Positions 1 through 10,205 of a DNA stretch of 64,000 nucleotides are shown here, one piece after another. The position numbers and the translations under genes are program-made. Source of the DNA: Gluconacetobacter tumulicola (GTDB lineage Bacteria; Pseudomonadota; Alphaproteobacteria; Acetobacterales; Acetobacteraceae); contig NZ_JABEQL010000010.1 of assembly GCF_014174215.1 (NCBI RefSeq), forward strand, positions 1-64,000. Reading direction: 5' to 3'. Under the pieces are notes generated by a model. That model was given only the letters and a program-made list of their open reading frames with translations, was not told the origin of the DNA and searched no databases. Within the stretch, counting starts at the first letter, position 1, and each line of letters begins with the position of its first letter.

Positions 1-35
1 GACGTGTCGATGGCAATGCGTTTAAACTCGCTCAT
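1..35 (-). CDS. 5' end of a truncated minus-strand gene
   Basis: Only the first 11 codons are inside the window, reading MSEFKRIAIDT from an ATG at 35. A good Shine-Dalgarno sequence (AGGAG on the minus strand, 43-47) lies 7 nt upstream of the ATG, which makes this a convincing start. The product cannot be identified from so few residues. The gene is divergent from pyrD, and the space between them is filled by a degenerate copy of the window's dispersed repeat. Confidence 0.6.
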   Translation of the reverse strand, partial: MSEFKRIAIDT

Positions 36-108
36 GGGCGGCTCCTGGGTTCAGTGTGATGACCCCCTGAACCTTGGCACATGATGCCGTGGGGGCCGTC
101 CACCCCAA

Positions 109-259
109 CACGGCCGTCAAGGCCGCTCCGCTTCGGTGCTCGGAAACACACGACGGGCGTACCGCTGCGCGGCACTCTCGCTCACCAGCCCACATTTTCA
201 CGAAGGCTCTTCGGGGCTCACTGGGCATGCATACTGGCGGCGATTCCGTGTGTGTTTCC
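109..259 (+). repeat. Structured dispersed repeat, copy 1 (degenerate, rearranged)
   Basis: Positions 109-193 match the loop half of the repeat at 16333-16409 closely (shared blocks such as AAGGCCGCTCCG, CGCTGCGCGGCA and CGCTCACCAGCCCAC). The conserved core, which precedes this half in other copies, appears after it here, at about 233-259 and with several changes. GGAAACACAC (142-151) is complementary to GTGTGTTTCC (250-259). No long flanking arms are left. The 36-364 gap holds only this repeat plus a weak GC hairpin near 311-330; I see no gene in it. Confidence 0.7.
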
Positions 260-364
260 ATTTCGGCTCTGACGACGTCATCGTCATGATCCGAGGGCTG
301 TCGGGCGGGGTTTTTCCCGCGAGGCCCTTTTAACGTCGGGGGATGTACGGCAGAAAATCGGGTC

Positions 365-1438
365 ATGATGGATATCGTGTCGAATATGCTGATGAAGCTG
401 GTGCGGCGGCTGGACCCTGAGGACGCGCATCGCCTGGCCCTGGATGCCCTCATGCTCGGTCTGGGGGGAGGCAATGGCTCGGGCCAGGACGATCCGGCCC
501 TGTCGGTGCGGGCGATGGGGCTGCGCTTTCCCAATCCGATCGGCATTGCCGCCGGTTTCGACAAGAACGCCCAGGTGATCCGGCCGCTGGCGAGGATCGG
601 GTTCGGCTTTGTCGAGGCCGGAACGGTGACGCCGCTGCCGCAGGAAGGTAACCCGCGTCCGCGCCTGTTCCGGTTGACGGAAGATCGGGCGATCATCAAC
701 CGCATGGGTTTCAACAACCAGGGCATCGACCGGTTCGCGGTTCGCATGGCGCGGCTGCACAAGCTTCCCGCCAAGGGCAATGGCGCCGGCGCGCGGGTGC
801 CGGTGGGGGCCAATCTGGGCATCAACAAGAATGGTGCCGACCCCGAGCGCGACTATCCCCGTCTGGTCGGGCGCGTGAAGCATTATGCGGACTATATTGT
901 ACTGAACCTGTCATCGCCCAACACGCCCGGCCTGCGCGACCTGCAGCAGGCTGACCGGCTGCAGGCAATCCTGCAGGCGATCGGCGAGGCCCATCCCGAC
1001 CGGCCGCCGCTGCTGGTCAAGCTGGCGCCCGATCTGGCCCGTGACGATATCGGGCCGGTGATCGAGGCCGTGATTGCCGGTGGCGCGCAGGGTGTGACCG
1101 TGACCAACACCACGATCTCGCGGCCCGACGGGTTGCGCAGCCCCCATGCCGGCGAAACCGGCGGCCTGTCGGGGCGCCCGCTGCGCCCCCTGGCCGAGGC
1201 GGTGCTGCGCGACGTGGCGCAGATTGCCGCCGGGCGGCTGACGCTGGTGGCCTGTGGCGGGATCGAGACCGGGGCCGATATCGTGGACCGGGTGCGTGCC
1301 GGGGCCGACCTGGTGCAGCTTTATAGTGCCTTCGCCTATGAGGGGCCGGGGATCGTGCGGCGCCTGAAGCGTGAGACGGTTCGTGCCCTGAATGCCGAAG
1401 GGTTCGAGACGCTGGCCGACGCGAAGGGGACCGCATGA
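365..1438 (+). CDS. pyrD: Dihydroorotate dehydrogenase (quinone), class 2
   Basis: This is the fourth step of pyrimidine biosynthesis: oxidation of dihydroorotate to orotate at the inner membrane with quinone as acceptor and FMN as cofactor. At 357 aa it is a normal class 2 length. Visible family blocks are [44 protein letters not shown], the catalytic-serine block [30 protein letters not shown] and the C-terminal [15 protein letters not shown]. The serine rather than cysteine base and the N-terminal extension mark class 2. The start is ATG 365; a second ATG directly follows, so 368 is equally possible. It overlaps the next gene by ATGA. Confidence 0.97.
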   Translation: MMDIVSNMLMKLVRRLDPEDAHRLALDALMLGLGGGNGSGQDDPALSVRAMGLRFPNPIGIAAGFDKNAQVIRPLARIGFGFVEAGTVTPLPQEGNPRPRLFRLTEDRAIINRMGFNNQGIDRFAVRMARLHKLPAKGNGAGARVPVGANLGINKNGADPERDYPRLVGRVKHYADYIVLNLSSPNTPGLRDLQQADRLQAILQAIGEAHPDRPPLLVKLAPDLARDDIGPVIEAVIAGGAQGVTVTNTTISRPDGLRSPHAGETGGLSGRPLRPLAEAVLRDVAQIAAGRLTLVACGGIETGADIVDRVRAGADLVQLYSAFAYEGPGIVRRLKRETVRALNAEGFETLADAKGTA

Positions 1439-2295
1439 TGCGCTTTCTCGACGGGATCGCGCCGCTGGCCGGGCAGTATGACGGTTTTATCGTCGATCTC
1501 TGGGGTGTCATACATGACGGTGTCAGCCCCTATCCGGGGGCGCGGGACTGTCTGGCGGCGCTGCGCGCGGCGGGGCGGCGCGTTGTGCTGTTATCCAACG
1601 CGCCACGGCGGGTATCGGTGGTGCGCGAGGGGCTGCGAGCCATGGGGGTGGCGGACGATCTGTACGACGGGGTGATGACCAGCGGCGAATATACGCGCGG
1701 CCTGCTGGCCGAACGTACCGATCCCTGGTTTGCCGGACTGGGGCGCCGGATGCTGCATCTGGGGGCGCCGAAAGACTATAATCTGTTCGAAGGGCTGGAT
1801 CTGGAGCGGGTCGAAGACCCGGCCGATGCGGATTTCATCCTGAATACCGGACCGAACCCGGAGCAGGGCGAGGGCGACCCTGCACCCTATCTGCCGCTGC
1901 TGGACGCCTGTGCGGCGCGCGGGCTGAAGATGGTGTGCGCCAATCCGGATATGGAAGTGATCCGTGCCGGCCGGCGGCTGATCTGCGCCGGCTTGCTGGC
2001 CAGCCTGTATGAGCAGAAAGGCTGCGCCGTCCGCTGGATCGGCAAGCCGCATCCGGAGGTCTATGGCCCCGTCCTGCGCATGCTCGACGTACCGCCCGAG
2101 CGCGTGCTGGCGGTCGGCGACGCACTGGCCACCGACATGCGCGGAGCAAAGGCAATAGGGGTCGATGGCTGCTGGGTTCTGGGCGGTATCCATCAGGAAA
2201 TGATCGGCGACGACACGGCACTGGCCGAAGCGGAAGCCTTGTCGGCGGGGCTGGCCCCGGTGGCCTGCGTGCCGGCCTTTCGCTGGGCGCTCTGA
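1435..2295 (+). CDS. HAD-superfamily class IIA hydrolase (NagD-like, TIGR01459 type)
   Basis: A 286-aa phosphatase-like protein of the HAD superfamily. Motif I is DLWGVIHDG (nucleophile and acid/base Asp), motif II is LLSNAPRR, the substrate-loop block is GKPHPEVYGPVLRML, and the acidic motif is GDALATDMRGAKAIG. This is the arrangement of the alphaproteobacterial HAD-IIA family TIGR01459, whose substrate is not known. The ATG lies inside the pyrD stop (ATGA overlap), so the two are probably co-translated. It is convergent with yqgE, with a structured repeat between them. Confidence 0.9.
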   Translation: MMRFLDGIAPLAGQYDGFIVDLWGVIHDGVSPYPGARDCLAALRAAGRRVVLLSNAPRRVSVVREGLRAMGVADDLYDGVMTSGEYTRGLLAERTDPWFAGLGRRMLHLGAPKDYNLFEGLDLERVEDPADADFILNTGPNPEQGEGDPAPYLPLLDACAARGLKMVCANPDMEVIRAGRRLICAGLLASLYEQKGCAVRWIGKPHPEVYGPVLRMLDVPPERVLAVGDALATDMRGAKAIGVDGCWVLGGIHQEMIGDDTALAEAEALSAGLAPVACVPAFRWAL

Positions 2296-2396
2296 GCGAC
2301 GCTCAGGCGCCAGCGCTCGGGCTTTGTCCGACTCCCGCATACCGATTCGTTGATACGAAAGAGTAACGGAGGTGCGGCTTGATCAGCTGTCGGCAT

Positions 2397-2535
2397 GGGA
2401 GAGGCTGCTTTAAAAGTGCTGATGCTGAGCAAGAGCGACCCTTGAGGGTCGCGGCCGGCGTGTGTTTTTGAGCATCGGAGCGCAGAAAACGCGCGTCGGA
2501 TTGCCGGCAGCGGCGCTTTTAAAGCAGCCTCTCTC
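2397..2535 (-). repeat. Structured dispersed repeat, copy 2 (3' end of yqgE)
   Basis: The outer arms 2397-2417 and 2515-2535 are complementary at 19 of 21 positions (arm contains CTGCTTTAAAAG). The conserved core is at 2489-2512 and reads CGCTGCCGGCAATCC... on the minus strand. An inner hairpin GCGACCC/GGGTCGC (2435-2441 with 2446-2452) has a TTGA loop. The yqgE stop codon is inside the arm. The CGGCCATCAAGGCCG segment found in copies 3 and 4 is missing here. Copy 2 matches copy 4 almost exactly over the core and differs completely in its arms. Confidence 0.85.
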
Positions 2536-3118
2536 AGGCTCGGCTGGTTTGGTGGGTTAGGTGCATCGGATCCATGTTGATGGTCGCCAGGGCCTGGCGC
2601 CATTTGGCGCCGTGGTCCAGCCCGAAGAGGATTTCGTCGCTGGGCGGGGCTGGTAGCCAGGCATTGTGGCGGATGATCTCGTCTTCCAGCTGATCGTCGC
2701 ACCAGCTTGCATGGCCCAGGGCCAGCAGGGCGTTGCGGGGGCCGGCGCCGTCGGCGATTTCGCGCAGTACATCCAGGCTGGCGGTCAGCGTCGTGCCGTT
2801 ATCGACCGACAGGCTGCTATCGCCGATCCAGTCCGAGGAATGCAGCACGAAGCCACGGCCGCCATCCACCGGGCCGCCGGCGCACAGCGCGATCCGACGG
2901 CGCGGCGGCACCGGATCGATGCCGAGCCGTTCCAGCACGTCATCCAGGCCTGGTTGCGACAATCGGCGATTGACGATCAGCCCCATCGCGCCTTCTCCGG
3001 GCACATGGGCGCACAGATAGATCACGGTGCGGGCGAAGGGGCTGTCCGCCAGGGCCGGGGAGGCGACAAGCAGGGAACCGGTGAGGGAGTCAGCCGAGGT
3101 CTGGGAGAGAGGAAACAT
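2534..3118 (-). CDS. yqgE: YqgE/AlgH family protein (UPF0301)
   Basis: A protein of about 194 aa with the YqgE/AlgH core: GSLLVASPALADSPFARTVI, then GAMGLIVNRRL, CAGGPVDGGRGFVLH, ALGHASWCDDQLEDEI and a C-terminal FGLDHGAKWRQAL. The family is conserved in proteobacteria. AlgH was named for an effect on alginate, but the biochemical role is not established. The start is uncertain. I use ATG 3118 because AAGGTG lies just upstream; ATG 3130 and 3151-region starts are in frame but lack a Shine-Dalgarno. It is divergent from the SDR gene and ends inside repeat copy 2. Confidence 0.9.
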   Translation of the reverse strand: MFPLSQTSADSLTGSLLVASPALADSPFARTVIYLCAHVPGEGAMGLIVNRRLSQPGLDDVLERLGIDPVPPRRRIALCAGGPVDGGRGFVLHSSDWIGDSSLSVDNGTTLTASLDVLREIADGAGPRNALLALGHASWCDDQLEDEIIRHNAWLPAPPSDEILFGLDHGAKWRQALATINMDPMHLTHQTSRA

Positions 3119-3235
3119 CACCTTGTACATAGAACAAGAACCGCCGGCCATTGCAACCGCAGCATGCCGATTTGCGGCGGCGGGGGGATTGGCGCTTAAA
3201 TATTCGCGACAGAATGGCCATGGGAGCATCCGGCG

Positions 3236-3994
3236 ATGACGAAGATTGTTTTGGTGACGGGGGCAACGGCGGGTTTCGGCAAGGCGATTGCGGAACGGCT
3301 GGTGCATGACGGATATCGGGTGATTGCCAGCGGGCGCCGCCGCGACCGGCTGGAGGCGCTGGCCGGGTCGCTCGGGCCGGCGCTGCTGCCGCTGGTGCTG
3401 GACATGGATGACAGCGCGGCCCTGCGCGCGCTGCCTGCCAGCCTGCCGGACGGATGGCAGGAGGTGGATATCCTGATCAACAATGCCGGCCTGGCGCTGG
3501 GCATGGGCAAGGCGCAGGACAGCGCGGTCGCGGACTGGCGGCAGATGATCGAGACCAATATCGCCGGGCTGGTCGAGATTACGCACGCCCTGCTGCCCGG
3601 CATGGTGGCGCGCGATCGGGGCCATATCGTCTCGATCGGCAGCACCGCCGGCACCTATCCGTATCTGGGCGGCAACGTCTATGGCGGCACCAAGGCGTTC
3701 GTGGCGCAGTTTATGCGCAATCTGCGCTGCGACCTGCTGGGCACCAGGGTACGGGCGACGAACCTGGAGCCGGGCCTGTGCGGGGGCAGCGAATTCAGCA
3801 ATGTGCGCCTGCGTGACGATGCCAAGGCGGCGGCCGTGTATCAGGACACGCACCCGATTCAGCCCGAGGACATCGCCGAGACCGTGGCGTGGGTGCTGGG
3901 ACTGCCGGCGCATGTCAACATCAACCGTATCGAGATGATGCCGACCTGTCAGGCGGCCGGTGGGCTGGCCGTGGCGAGGGGGCTGGAGGTCTGA
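3236..3994 (+). CDS. ydfG: YdfG-type NADP-dependent short-chain dehydrogenase
   Basis: A classical 252-aa SDR. The nucleotide motif is TGATAGFGKAIA, the NNAG motif is ILINNAGLALGMGKA, and the active site is Ser in SIGSTAG with YGGTK (Tyr-x3-Lys). The C-terminal GLPAHVNINRIEMMP is diagnostic of the E. coli YdfG group, NADP-dependent 3-hydroxy acid/serine dehydrogenases (also malonic semialdehyde reductase RutE-like). True substrate here is inferred. It is followed after only 2 nt by ppk2, whose Shine-Dalgarno lies inside this gene. Confidence 0.9.
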   Translation: MTKIVLVTGATAGFGKAIAERLVHDGYRVIASGRRRDRLEALAGSLGPALLPLVLDMDDSAALRALPASLPDGWQEVDILINNAGLALGMGKAQDSAVADWRQMIETNIAGLVEITHALLPGMVARDRGHIVSIGSTAGTYPYLGGNVYGGTKAFVAQFMRNLRCDLLGTRVRATNLEPGLCGGSEFSNVRLRDDAKAAAVYQDTHPIQPEDIAETVAWVLGLPAHVNINRIEMMPTCQAAGGLAVARGLEV

Positions 3995-3996
3995 CG

Positions 3997-4911
3997 GTGG
4001 GTGAGAACGCGCTCGACCTGAAGACAGTGCTGCATCGCTGCCGGGTCGAGGAGGGGGCGCGTTTCGACCTGGCGGACCATCCGACCCGCATCGCGGAGAT
4101 CGCGGATATCGACAAGGCGGCGGGCAAGCACATGCTGCGTCATGGCGTGAAGCGCCTGTCGGCCTTGCAGGAGCTGCTGTACGCCAACGGCACCTGGTCG
4201 CTGCTGCTGGTGTTCCAGGCGATGGATGCCGGCGGTAAGGACGGAATGATCAAGCATGTGATGTCCGGGGTGAATCCCCAGGGCGTGACGGTGACGTCCT
4301 TCAAGCAGCCGGGGCCGGTCGAGCTGGCGCATGATTATCTGTGGCGGGTGCATCTGGCGGCGCCCTCCAGCGGACGGATCGGGATCTTCAATCGCAGCCA
4401 TTACGAGGAAGTTCTCGTCACGCGGGTGCATCCCGAACTGCTGGTCCGGCAGAAGATTCCGGCCCCGCTGCGCGATGGCACGATCTGGGAAGAGCGGTAT
4501 CGCGACATACGGCATTTCGAACATTACCTGTCGCGGCAGGGGACGGTGGTGCTGAAATTCTTCCTGAACCTGTCGAAGGAAGAGCAGCGGAAACGCTTCC
4601 TGCGGCGGATCGATCAGGATGAGAAGCACTGGAAATTCTCGGTCTCGGACGCGCGGGAGCGGGAGCATTGGGATGCCTATCGCAATGCCTATCGCGAGGC
4701 GATCTGCAATACCGCCCAACCCAGCGCCCCGTGGTTCGTGATTCCGGCCGATCGGAAATGGATGGCGCGGCTGCTGGTGATGGAAACGACCATCGCGGCG
4801 TTGGAGGGGCTGAAGCTGAGCATTCCCGACCCGGCGCCCGACATCGTCCGCGACATGGCGGCGGTGCGCCGCGAACTGGAAGCGCAGGCGCCGAAGGCGA
4901 AGCACGCATGA
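3997..4911 (+). CDS. ppk2: Polyphosphate kinase 2 family protein (polyP:nucleotide phosphotransferase)
   Basis: A 304-aa P-loop kinase of the PPK2 family, which moves phosphate between polyphosphate and nucleoside mono/diphosphates. Walker A is MDAGGKDGMIKHVMSGVNPQ; the Walker B/lid region includes GIFNRSHYEEVLVTRVHPE, and FLRRIDQDEKHWKFS follows. The sequence resembles the TIGR03709/class III-like branch, which can act on AMP and ADP; class is inferred. The start is GTG 3997, with GGAGG 7 nt upstream (3985-3989). A longer reading frame upstream overlaps ydfG and is not credible. It overlaps the next gene by ATGA. Confidence 0.93.
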   Translation: MGENALDLKTVLHRCRVEEGARFDLADHPTRIAEIADIDKAAGKHMLRHGVKRLSALQELLYANGTWSLLLVFQAMDAGGKDGMIKHVMSGVNPQGVTVTSFKQPGPVELAHDYLWRVHLAAPSSGRIGIFNRSHYEEVLVTRVHPELLVRQKIPAPLRDGTIWEERYRDIRHFEHYLSRQGTVVLKFFLNLSKEEQRKRFLRRIDQDEKHWKFSVSDAREREHWDAYRNAYREAICNTAQPSAPWFVIPADRKWMARLLVMETTIAALEGLKLSIPDPAPDIVRDMAAVRRELEAQAPKAKHA

Positions 4912-5402
4912 TGATGGAACGGAGTGGACCTTCGCGCATGGATCATAAGGGCTGGCGGGTGTGGGCGGCCATCGCGGGTGCTGTCTTCGCGATGAGCCTG
5001 CACGGCGCGCAGGCGCAGGAGGCCATCGGGCCCGCCTGCGACAACCGGCATTTCCTGGCGGTGCAGCAAGCGTTCGAGGGCGGATCGCTGCGTGGAGACC
5101 AGCCGGTGCATGTCTGTGGCCGGGTGATCGCGGTCTCGCGTCAGCGCCGGACGCGCAGCGGATGGCATGGTTATTTCTATGTCGATGTCGGGCAGGGTGT
5201 GTCGATCCGCATCGTGTCGGACCTGGACCGGATGGCGGCGCCGGCCTGGCCGTGGGTCGCCAAGGGGGATGCGGTCGATGTCGTTGGTCGCTATTATTAC
5301 GACAATCCGCGTAGTCAGGGCATCGACTGGACTCATCATGGCACGGGCCGGACATGGGGCATGCCGGGATATGTCGCCGTTAATGGCGCGCGGTATCAGT
5401 GA
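4908..5402 (+). CDS. Secreted DUF3465-like OB-fold protein
   Basis: A small exported protein of about 164 aa. The hydrophobic stretch WAAIAGAVFAMSLHG ends in AQAQEA, a signal-peptidase I-like site. The mature part has VHVCGRVIAVS, GWHGYFYVDVGQGVSIRIV, GDAVDVVGRYYYDNP and GIDWTHHGTG...MPGYVAVNG, the pattern of DUF3465, a predicted OB-fold of unknown function. Three consecutive ATGs begin at 4908; another in-frame ATG at 4938 gives a cleaner signal peptide. The ATGA overlap with ppk2 suggests co-translation, but no functional link is evident. Confidence 0.78.
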   Translation: MMMERSGPSRMDHKGWRVWAAIAGAVFAMSLHGAQAQEAIGPACDNRHFLAVQQAFEGGSLRGDQPVHVCGRVIAVSRQRRTRSGWHGYFYVDVGQGVSIRIVSDLDRMAAPAWPWVAKGDAVDVVGRYYYDNPRSQGIDWTHHGTGRTWGMPGYVAVNGARYQ

Positions 5403-5411
5403 ATAGGGGCG

Positions 5412-5511
5412 GGCGGGCTTTGTGGGGCTCTGCCCCACAAAGCCCGCCAAAGGGCAGGCGCCCTTTGGAAACCCATTCGTTATCAGATGATTGGGGTGTG
5501 GGGCGGAGCCC
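5412..5511. repeat. Compound palindromic repeat (REP-like)
   Basis: It starts with a perfect 17-bp hairpin (5412-5428 with 5432-5448, loop TCT). A second hairpin AAAGGGC-AGGC-GCCCTTT follows (5449-5466). GGGCTCTGCCCCAC in the first stem is nearly complementary to GTGTGGGGCGGAGCCC near 5499-5514, closing a larger structure. There is no T-run, so it is not a typical intrinsic terminator. From memory, similar GGGGCTCTGCCCC / CCCTTTGG palindromes are scattered in acetic acid bacterial genomes. It lies between the convergent DUF3465 gene and clpA. Confidence 0.75.
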
Positions 5512-5520
5512 TGGTTGCCA

Positions 5521-5559
5521 GATAAAAGAAGGGCCGCGCGGCTTGTGCCGTGCGGCCCT
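5521..5559 (-). terminator. Intrinsic terminator of clpA
   Basis: A 13-bp stem AGGGCCGCGCGGC / GCCGTGCGGCCCT (5530-5542 with 5547-5559, one G-U/A-C type mismatch) with a TTGT loop. It is followed on the minus strand by TCTTTTATC, 27 nt past the clpA stop. This is a standard rho-independent terminator. Confidence 0.88.
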
Positions 5560-5585
5560 CTTTATAGGTCCCGGCTGGGACGGGG

Positions 5586-7919
<2,334 letters not shown>

Positions 7920-8186
7920 CCGTGACGCTCCTTTTCCTGGGCCGGACACGAACCCGACGGGTCGGGCCGGTCGAACAGGACCATATTTGGTGTGTTTTGG
8001 ACGGAAAGCCAGTGGAAAGAACGATAAAGTTCTGACGGGGGCGCGCAGTTGCCGCATGGCTGCGACAGGGTGGGCTTTGCGCACGCCGCATGTGCCCACG
8101 CGCGTGGGCCGGAGGGGAGGTGCGCTGCCGGCGGCATGCCGGGCATCCGGTTTGGGCCGAACGGCCCGAATGGCCGGAGATGGGTT

Positions 8187-8214
8187 GCAAAAACAACGAT
8201 CTGGCGGAGATCGT
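8187..8214 (-). terminator. Intrinsic terminator of clpS; rest of the clpS-clpA gap is featureless
   Basis: ACGATCT (8196-8202) pairs with AGATCGT (8208-8214). On the minus strand the hairpin is followed by TTGTTTTTG, 29 nt after the clpS stop. It should end the clpS transcript before clpA. The 7920-8242 gap is 323 nt. Apart from this terminator and the clpA Shine-Dalgarno I see no gene in it; the clpA promoter must lie here, but I cannot pick a convincing -35/-10 pair. Confidence 0.75.
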
Positions 8215-8242
8215 GCGCTAAATCCGCAAGGCGGGGTTCAGC

Positions 8243-8680
8243 CTAGTCTTTCTCGATCGTGCATTGCAGCGGGTGCTGGTTCTGCCGCGCCAGGTCCATT
8301 ACCTGCGTCACCTTGGTCTCGGCGACCTCGTAGGTGAAGACGCCGCAGACGCCGACGCCGCGCTTGTGGACATGCAGCATGATGTCCGTCGCTTCCTCGC
8401 GCGATTTCTGGAAGAACCGTTCGAGGACATGAACGACGAATTCCATCGGCGTGTAATCGTCGTTCAGCATCAGGACCTTGTACATCGCGGGCTTGCGCGT
8501 TTGCGGCCGGGTGCGGACGACGACGCCGATCGTGGGGGAATCGGGATTATCCGGGTCGGAATCCTGTCCGTTGCCATCGCGTCGGGTCGGGTTGTTGCCG
8601 CCATGCGCCCACACCGAACCCGCCGCGACTGTGACGCGCGGGCCGATCATGGGACGGACAGGGGAAAATGCTGCTGTCAT
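8243..8680 (-). CDS. clpS: ClpS adaptor of the N-end rule
   Basis: A ClpA adaptor of about 145 aa that binds N-degron substrates (Leu, Phe, Tyr, Trp) and hands them to ClpAP. The ClpS core is plain: [55 protein letters not shown], and a C-terminal [10 protein letters not shown]. The DDYTP and HVHKRG blocks contribute to the substrate pocket. An unstructured N-terminal region of about 65 residues (rich in Asn, Asp, Pro) precedes the core. The start is unsure: ATG 8680 is used, but ATG 8704 and 8650 are in frame and none has a clear Shine-Dalgarno. It is divergent from the carboxypeptidase gene. Confidence 0.95.
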   Translation of the reverse strand: MTAAFSPVRPMIGPRVTVAAGSVWAHGGNNPTRRDGNGQDSDPDNPDSPTIGVVVRTRPQTRKPAMYKVLMLNDDYTPMEFVVHVLERFFQKSREEATDIMLHVHKRGVGVCGVFTYEVAETKVTQVMDLARQNQHPLQCTIEKD

Positions 8681-8952
8681 GGTGATACCATATTGGATCG
8701 GCATCGTGGGTTGGAAGAGCGAAGCGGTGGAATTTTAAGCATGGCTGGGCCCGCTTTCGATGATCAAATCCACCGGAAGCGGCGCATGGCTGCCTGCTCC
8801 CGCCTGCGGCCGGGCGCGGGCATCACTGAAAAGACTGTATTTTCTTCCCCTTATCGTGGTTTTCTCTGGACGGGTTCCGAAAAAAGGCCATAAAGTTGAC
8901 GGATGATGCGGATCCTGTAACGAGGGGACAGGCGGTGACCGACGGAGCATGG

Positions 8953-10092
8953 ATGGACGAGAAGCGGGGATGGCTCGCCCACCTGCGTCGCACTGTGGTG
9001 TCTCTCGTTCCTGACGGCGCGCGCCGTCAGGCTGGTCGCGGGCGCACCCTGCGCCTGTCCGTTGGTCTGGCGGCCGGATATCTGGCCACGACCGTGGTCG
9101 CCACGCCCCGTGCCCATGCCCAGTATGTCGGCCAGATCAGCTCCATCGTCATGGACGCCCGCACGGGCGCCGTGCTGTCGCAGAGCAACCCCGACCTCCA
9201 GCGCTTTCCCGCAAGCCTGACAAAGTTGATGACGCTCTACATGGCTTTCAAGGCCATGCGGGGCGGGCAGATCACGCTCGACCAGTCGGTGCCGGTCTCG
9301 GCCCATTCCGCCTCCATGGAACCGTCGAAGCTGGGGCTGGTGCCCGGCAGCTACCTGACGGTGGAGCAGGCGGTGCTGGGGTTGGTGACCAAATCGGCCA
9401 ATGATGCCGCCTGCGCGCTGGGTGAATTGCTGGGCGGGGGGGACGAGGCCCGGTTCGCCGATCTCATGACCCGTCAGGCGCGGGCGCTGGGCATGGTCAA
9501 CACGACTTTCCGCAATGCCTCGGGCCTGCCGAATGACGAGCAGATGACCTCGGCGCGCGATCTGGCGGTGCTGACCAGGCAGATCATCACCGAATTCCCG
9601 GAATATTATCATTATTTCTCGGTTCCGGCCTTCTATTTCCATGGTCGGCAGGTGCCCAACCATGATCCGATGCTGCGGATCTATCCGGGCGCCGACGGGC
9701 TGAAGACGGGCTATACGGTGCTGGCCGGGCGTAATCTGGTCACTTCGGCGGTTCGCGAGAATGTGCGGCTGATCGGCGTGGTGCTGGGGGCGCGGAGCAA
9801 TCCGCAGCGCAGCGCCCTGATGGCCGGTATCCTCGATGACGGTTTCCGCCAGGAAGGCGTGGCCGATGTGCGCCGGCCGCTGGTGCTGGCGCGTGGGACC
9901 CATCGCCGGGCCGCGATCATGCTGGCCGCAGCGACGCGCGGCAGCGCCGGGCCGGAGCAGGTGGCCGAACTGCCGAGCACGCCCCATCATCGTGCCGGGA
10001 TGCACCATGCGCGCGCCCATGCCCCCGTGCATATGGTCGCGGCGGGCCATGCAGGCCACGCAACGCGCCGGCGTGGGCGCAGCCACGGCTGA
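8953..10092 (+). CDS. Penicillin-binding D-alanyl-D-alanine carboxypeptidase (S11)
   Basis: A periplasmic peptidoglycan D,D-carboxypeptidase of the DacA/DacF type, about 379 aa. A long basic n-region leads to a hydrophobic stretch LSVGLAAGYLATTVV and an AHAQ cleavage site. The catalytic triad motifs are present: SLTK (Ser88), SAN (Ser148) and KTG (Lys251). The last 37 residues are unusual: a His-rich basic tail (9 His) ending RRRGRSHG replaces the usual C-terminal beta domain and amphipathic anchor. The start is ATG 8953 with GGAG 5 nt upstream; GTG 8935, with GAGGGG upstream, is a fair alternative. Confidence 0.93.
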   Translation: MDEKRGWLAHLRRTVVSLVPDGARRQAGRGRTLRLSVGLAAGYLATTVVATPRAHAQYVGQISSIVMDARTGAVLSQSNPDLQRFPASLTKLMTLYMAFKAMRGGQITLDQSVPVSAHSASMEPSKLGLVPGSYLTVEQAVLGLVTKSANDAACALGELLGGGDEARFADLMTRQARALGMVNTTFRNASGLPNDEQMTSARDLAVLTRQIITEFPEYYHYFSVPAFYFHGRQVPNHDPMLRIYPGADGLKTGYTVLAGRNLVTSAVRENVRLIGVVLGARSNPQRSALMAGILDDGFRQEGVADVRRPLVLARGTHRRAAIMLAAATRGSAGPEQVAELPSTPHHRAGMHHARAHAPVHMVAAGHAGHATRRRGRSHG

Positions 10093-10205
10093 GGCGAGGG
10101 GACGAGCGGCGCGTTGCCCTTGCCTAGCGGCCCTGTCCCGCGCATTTATCCCCGAGAGTTGATGGTGCCGTTCTGCGGCGAATGAACAAGCGAGGGGGCA
10201 TCGTT

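Noticed and set aside
8735-8950. A 71-codon minus-strand frame between clpS and the carboxypeptidase
   Set aside because: It has no ribosome-binding site or recognisable features, and the region is better explained as a divergent promoter region.
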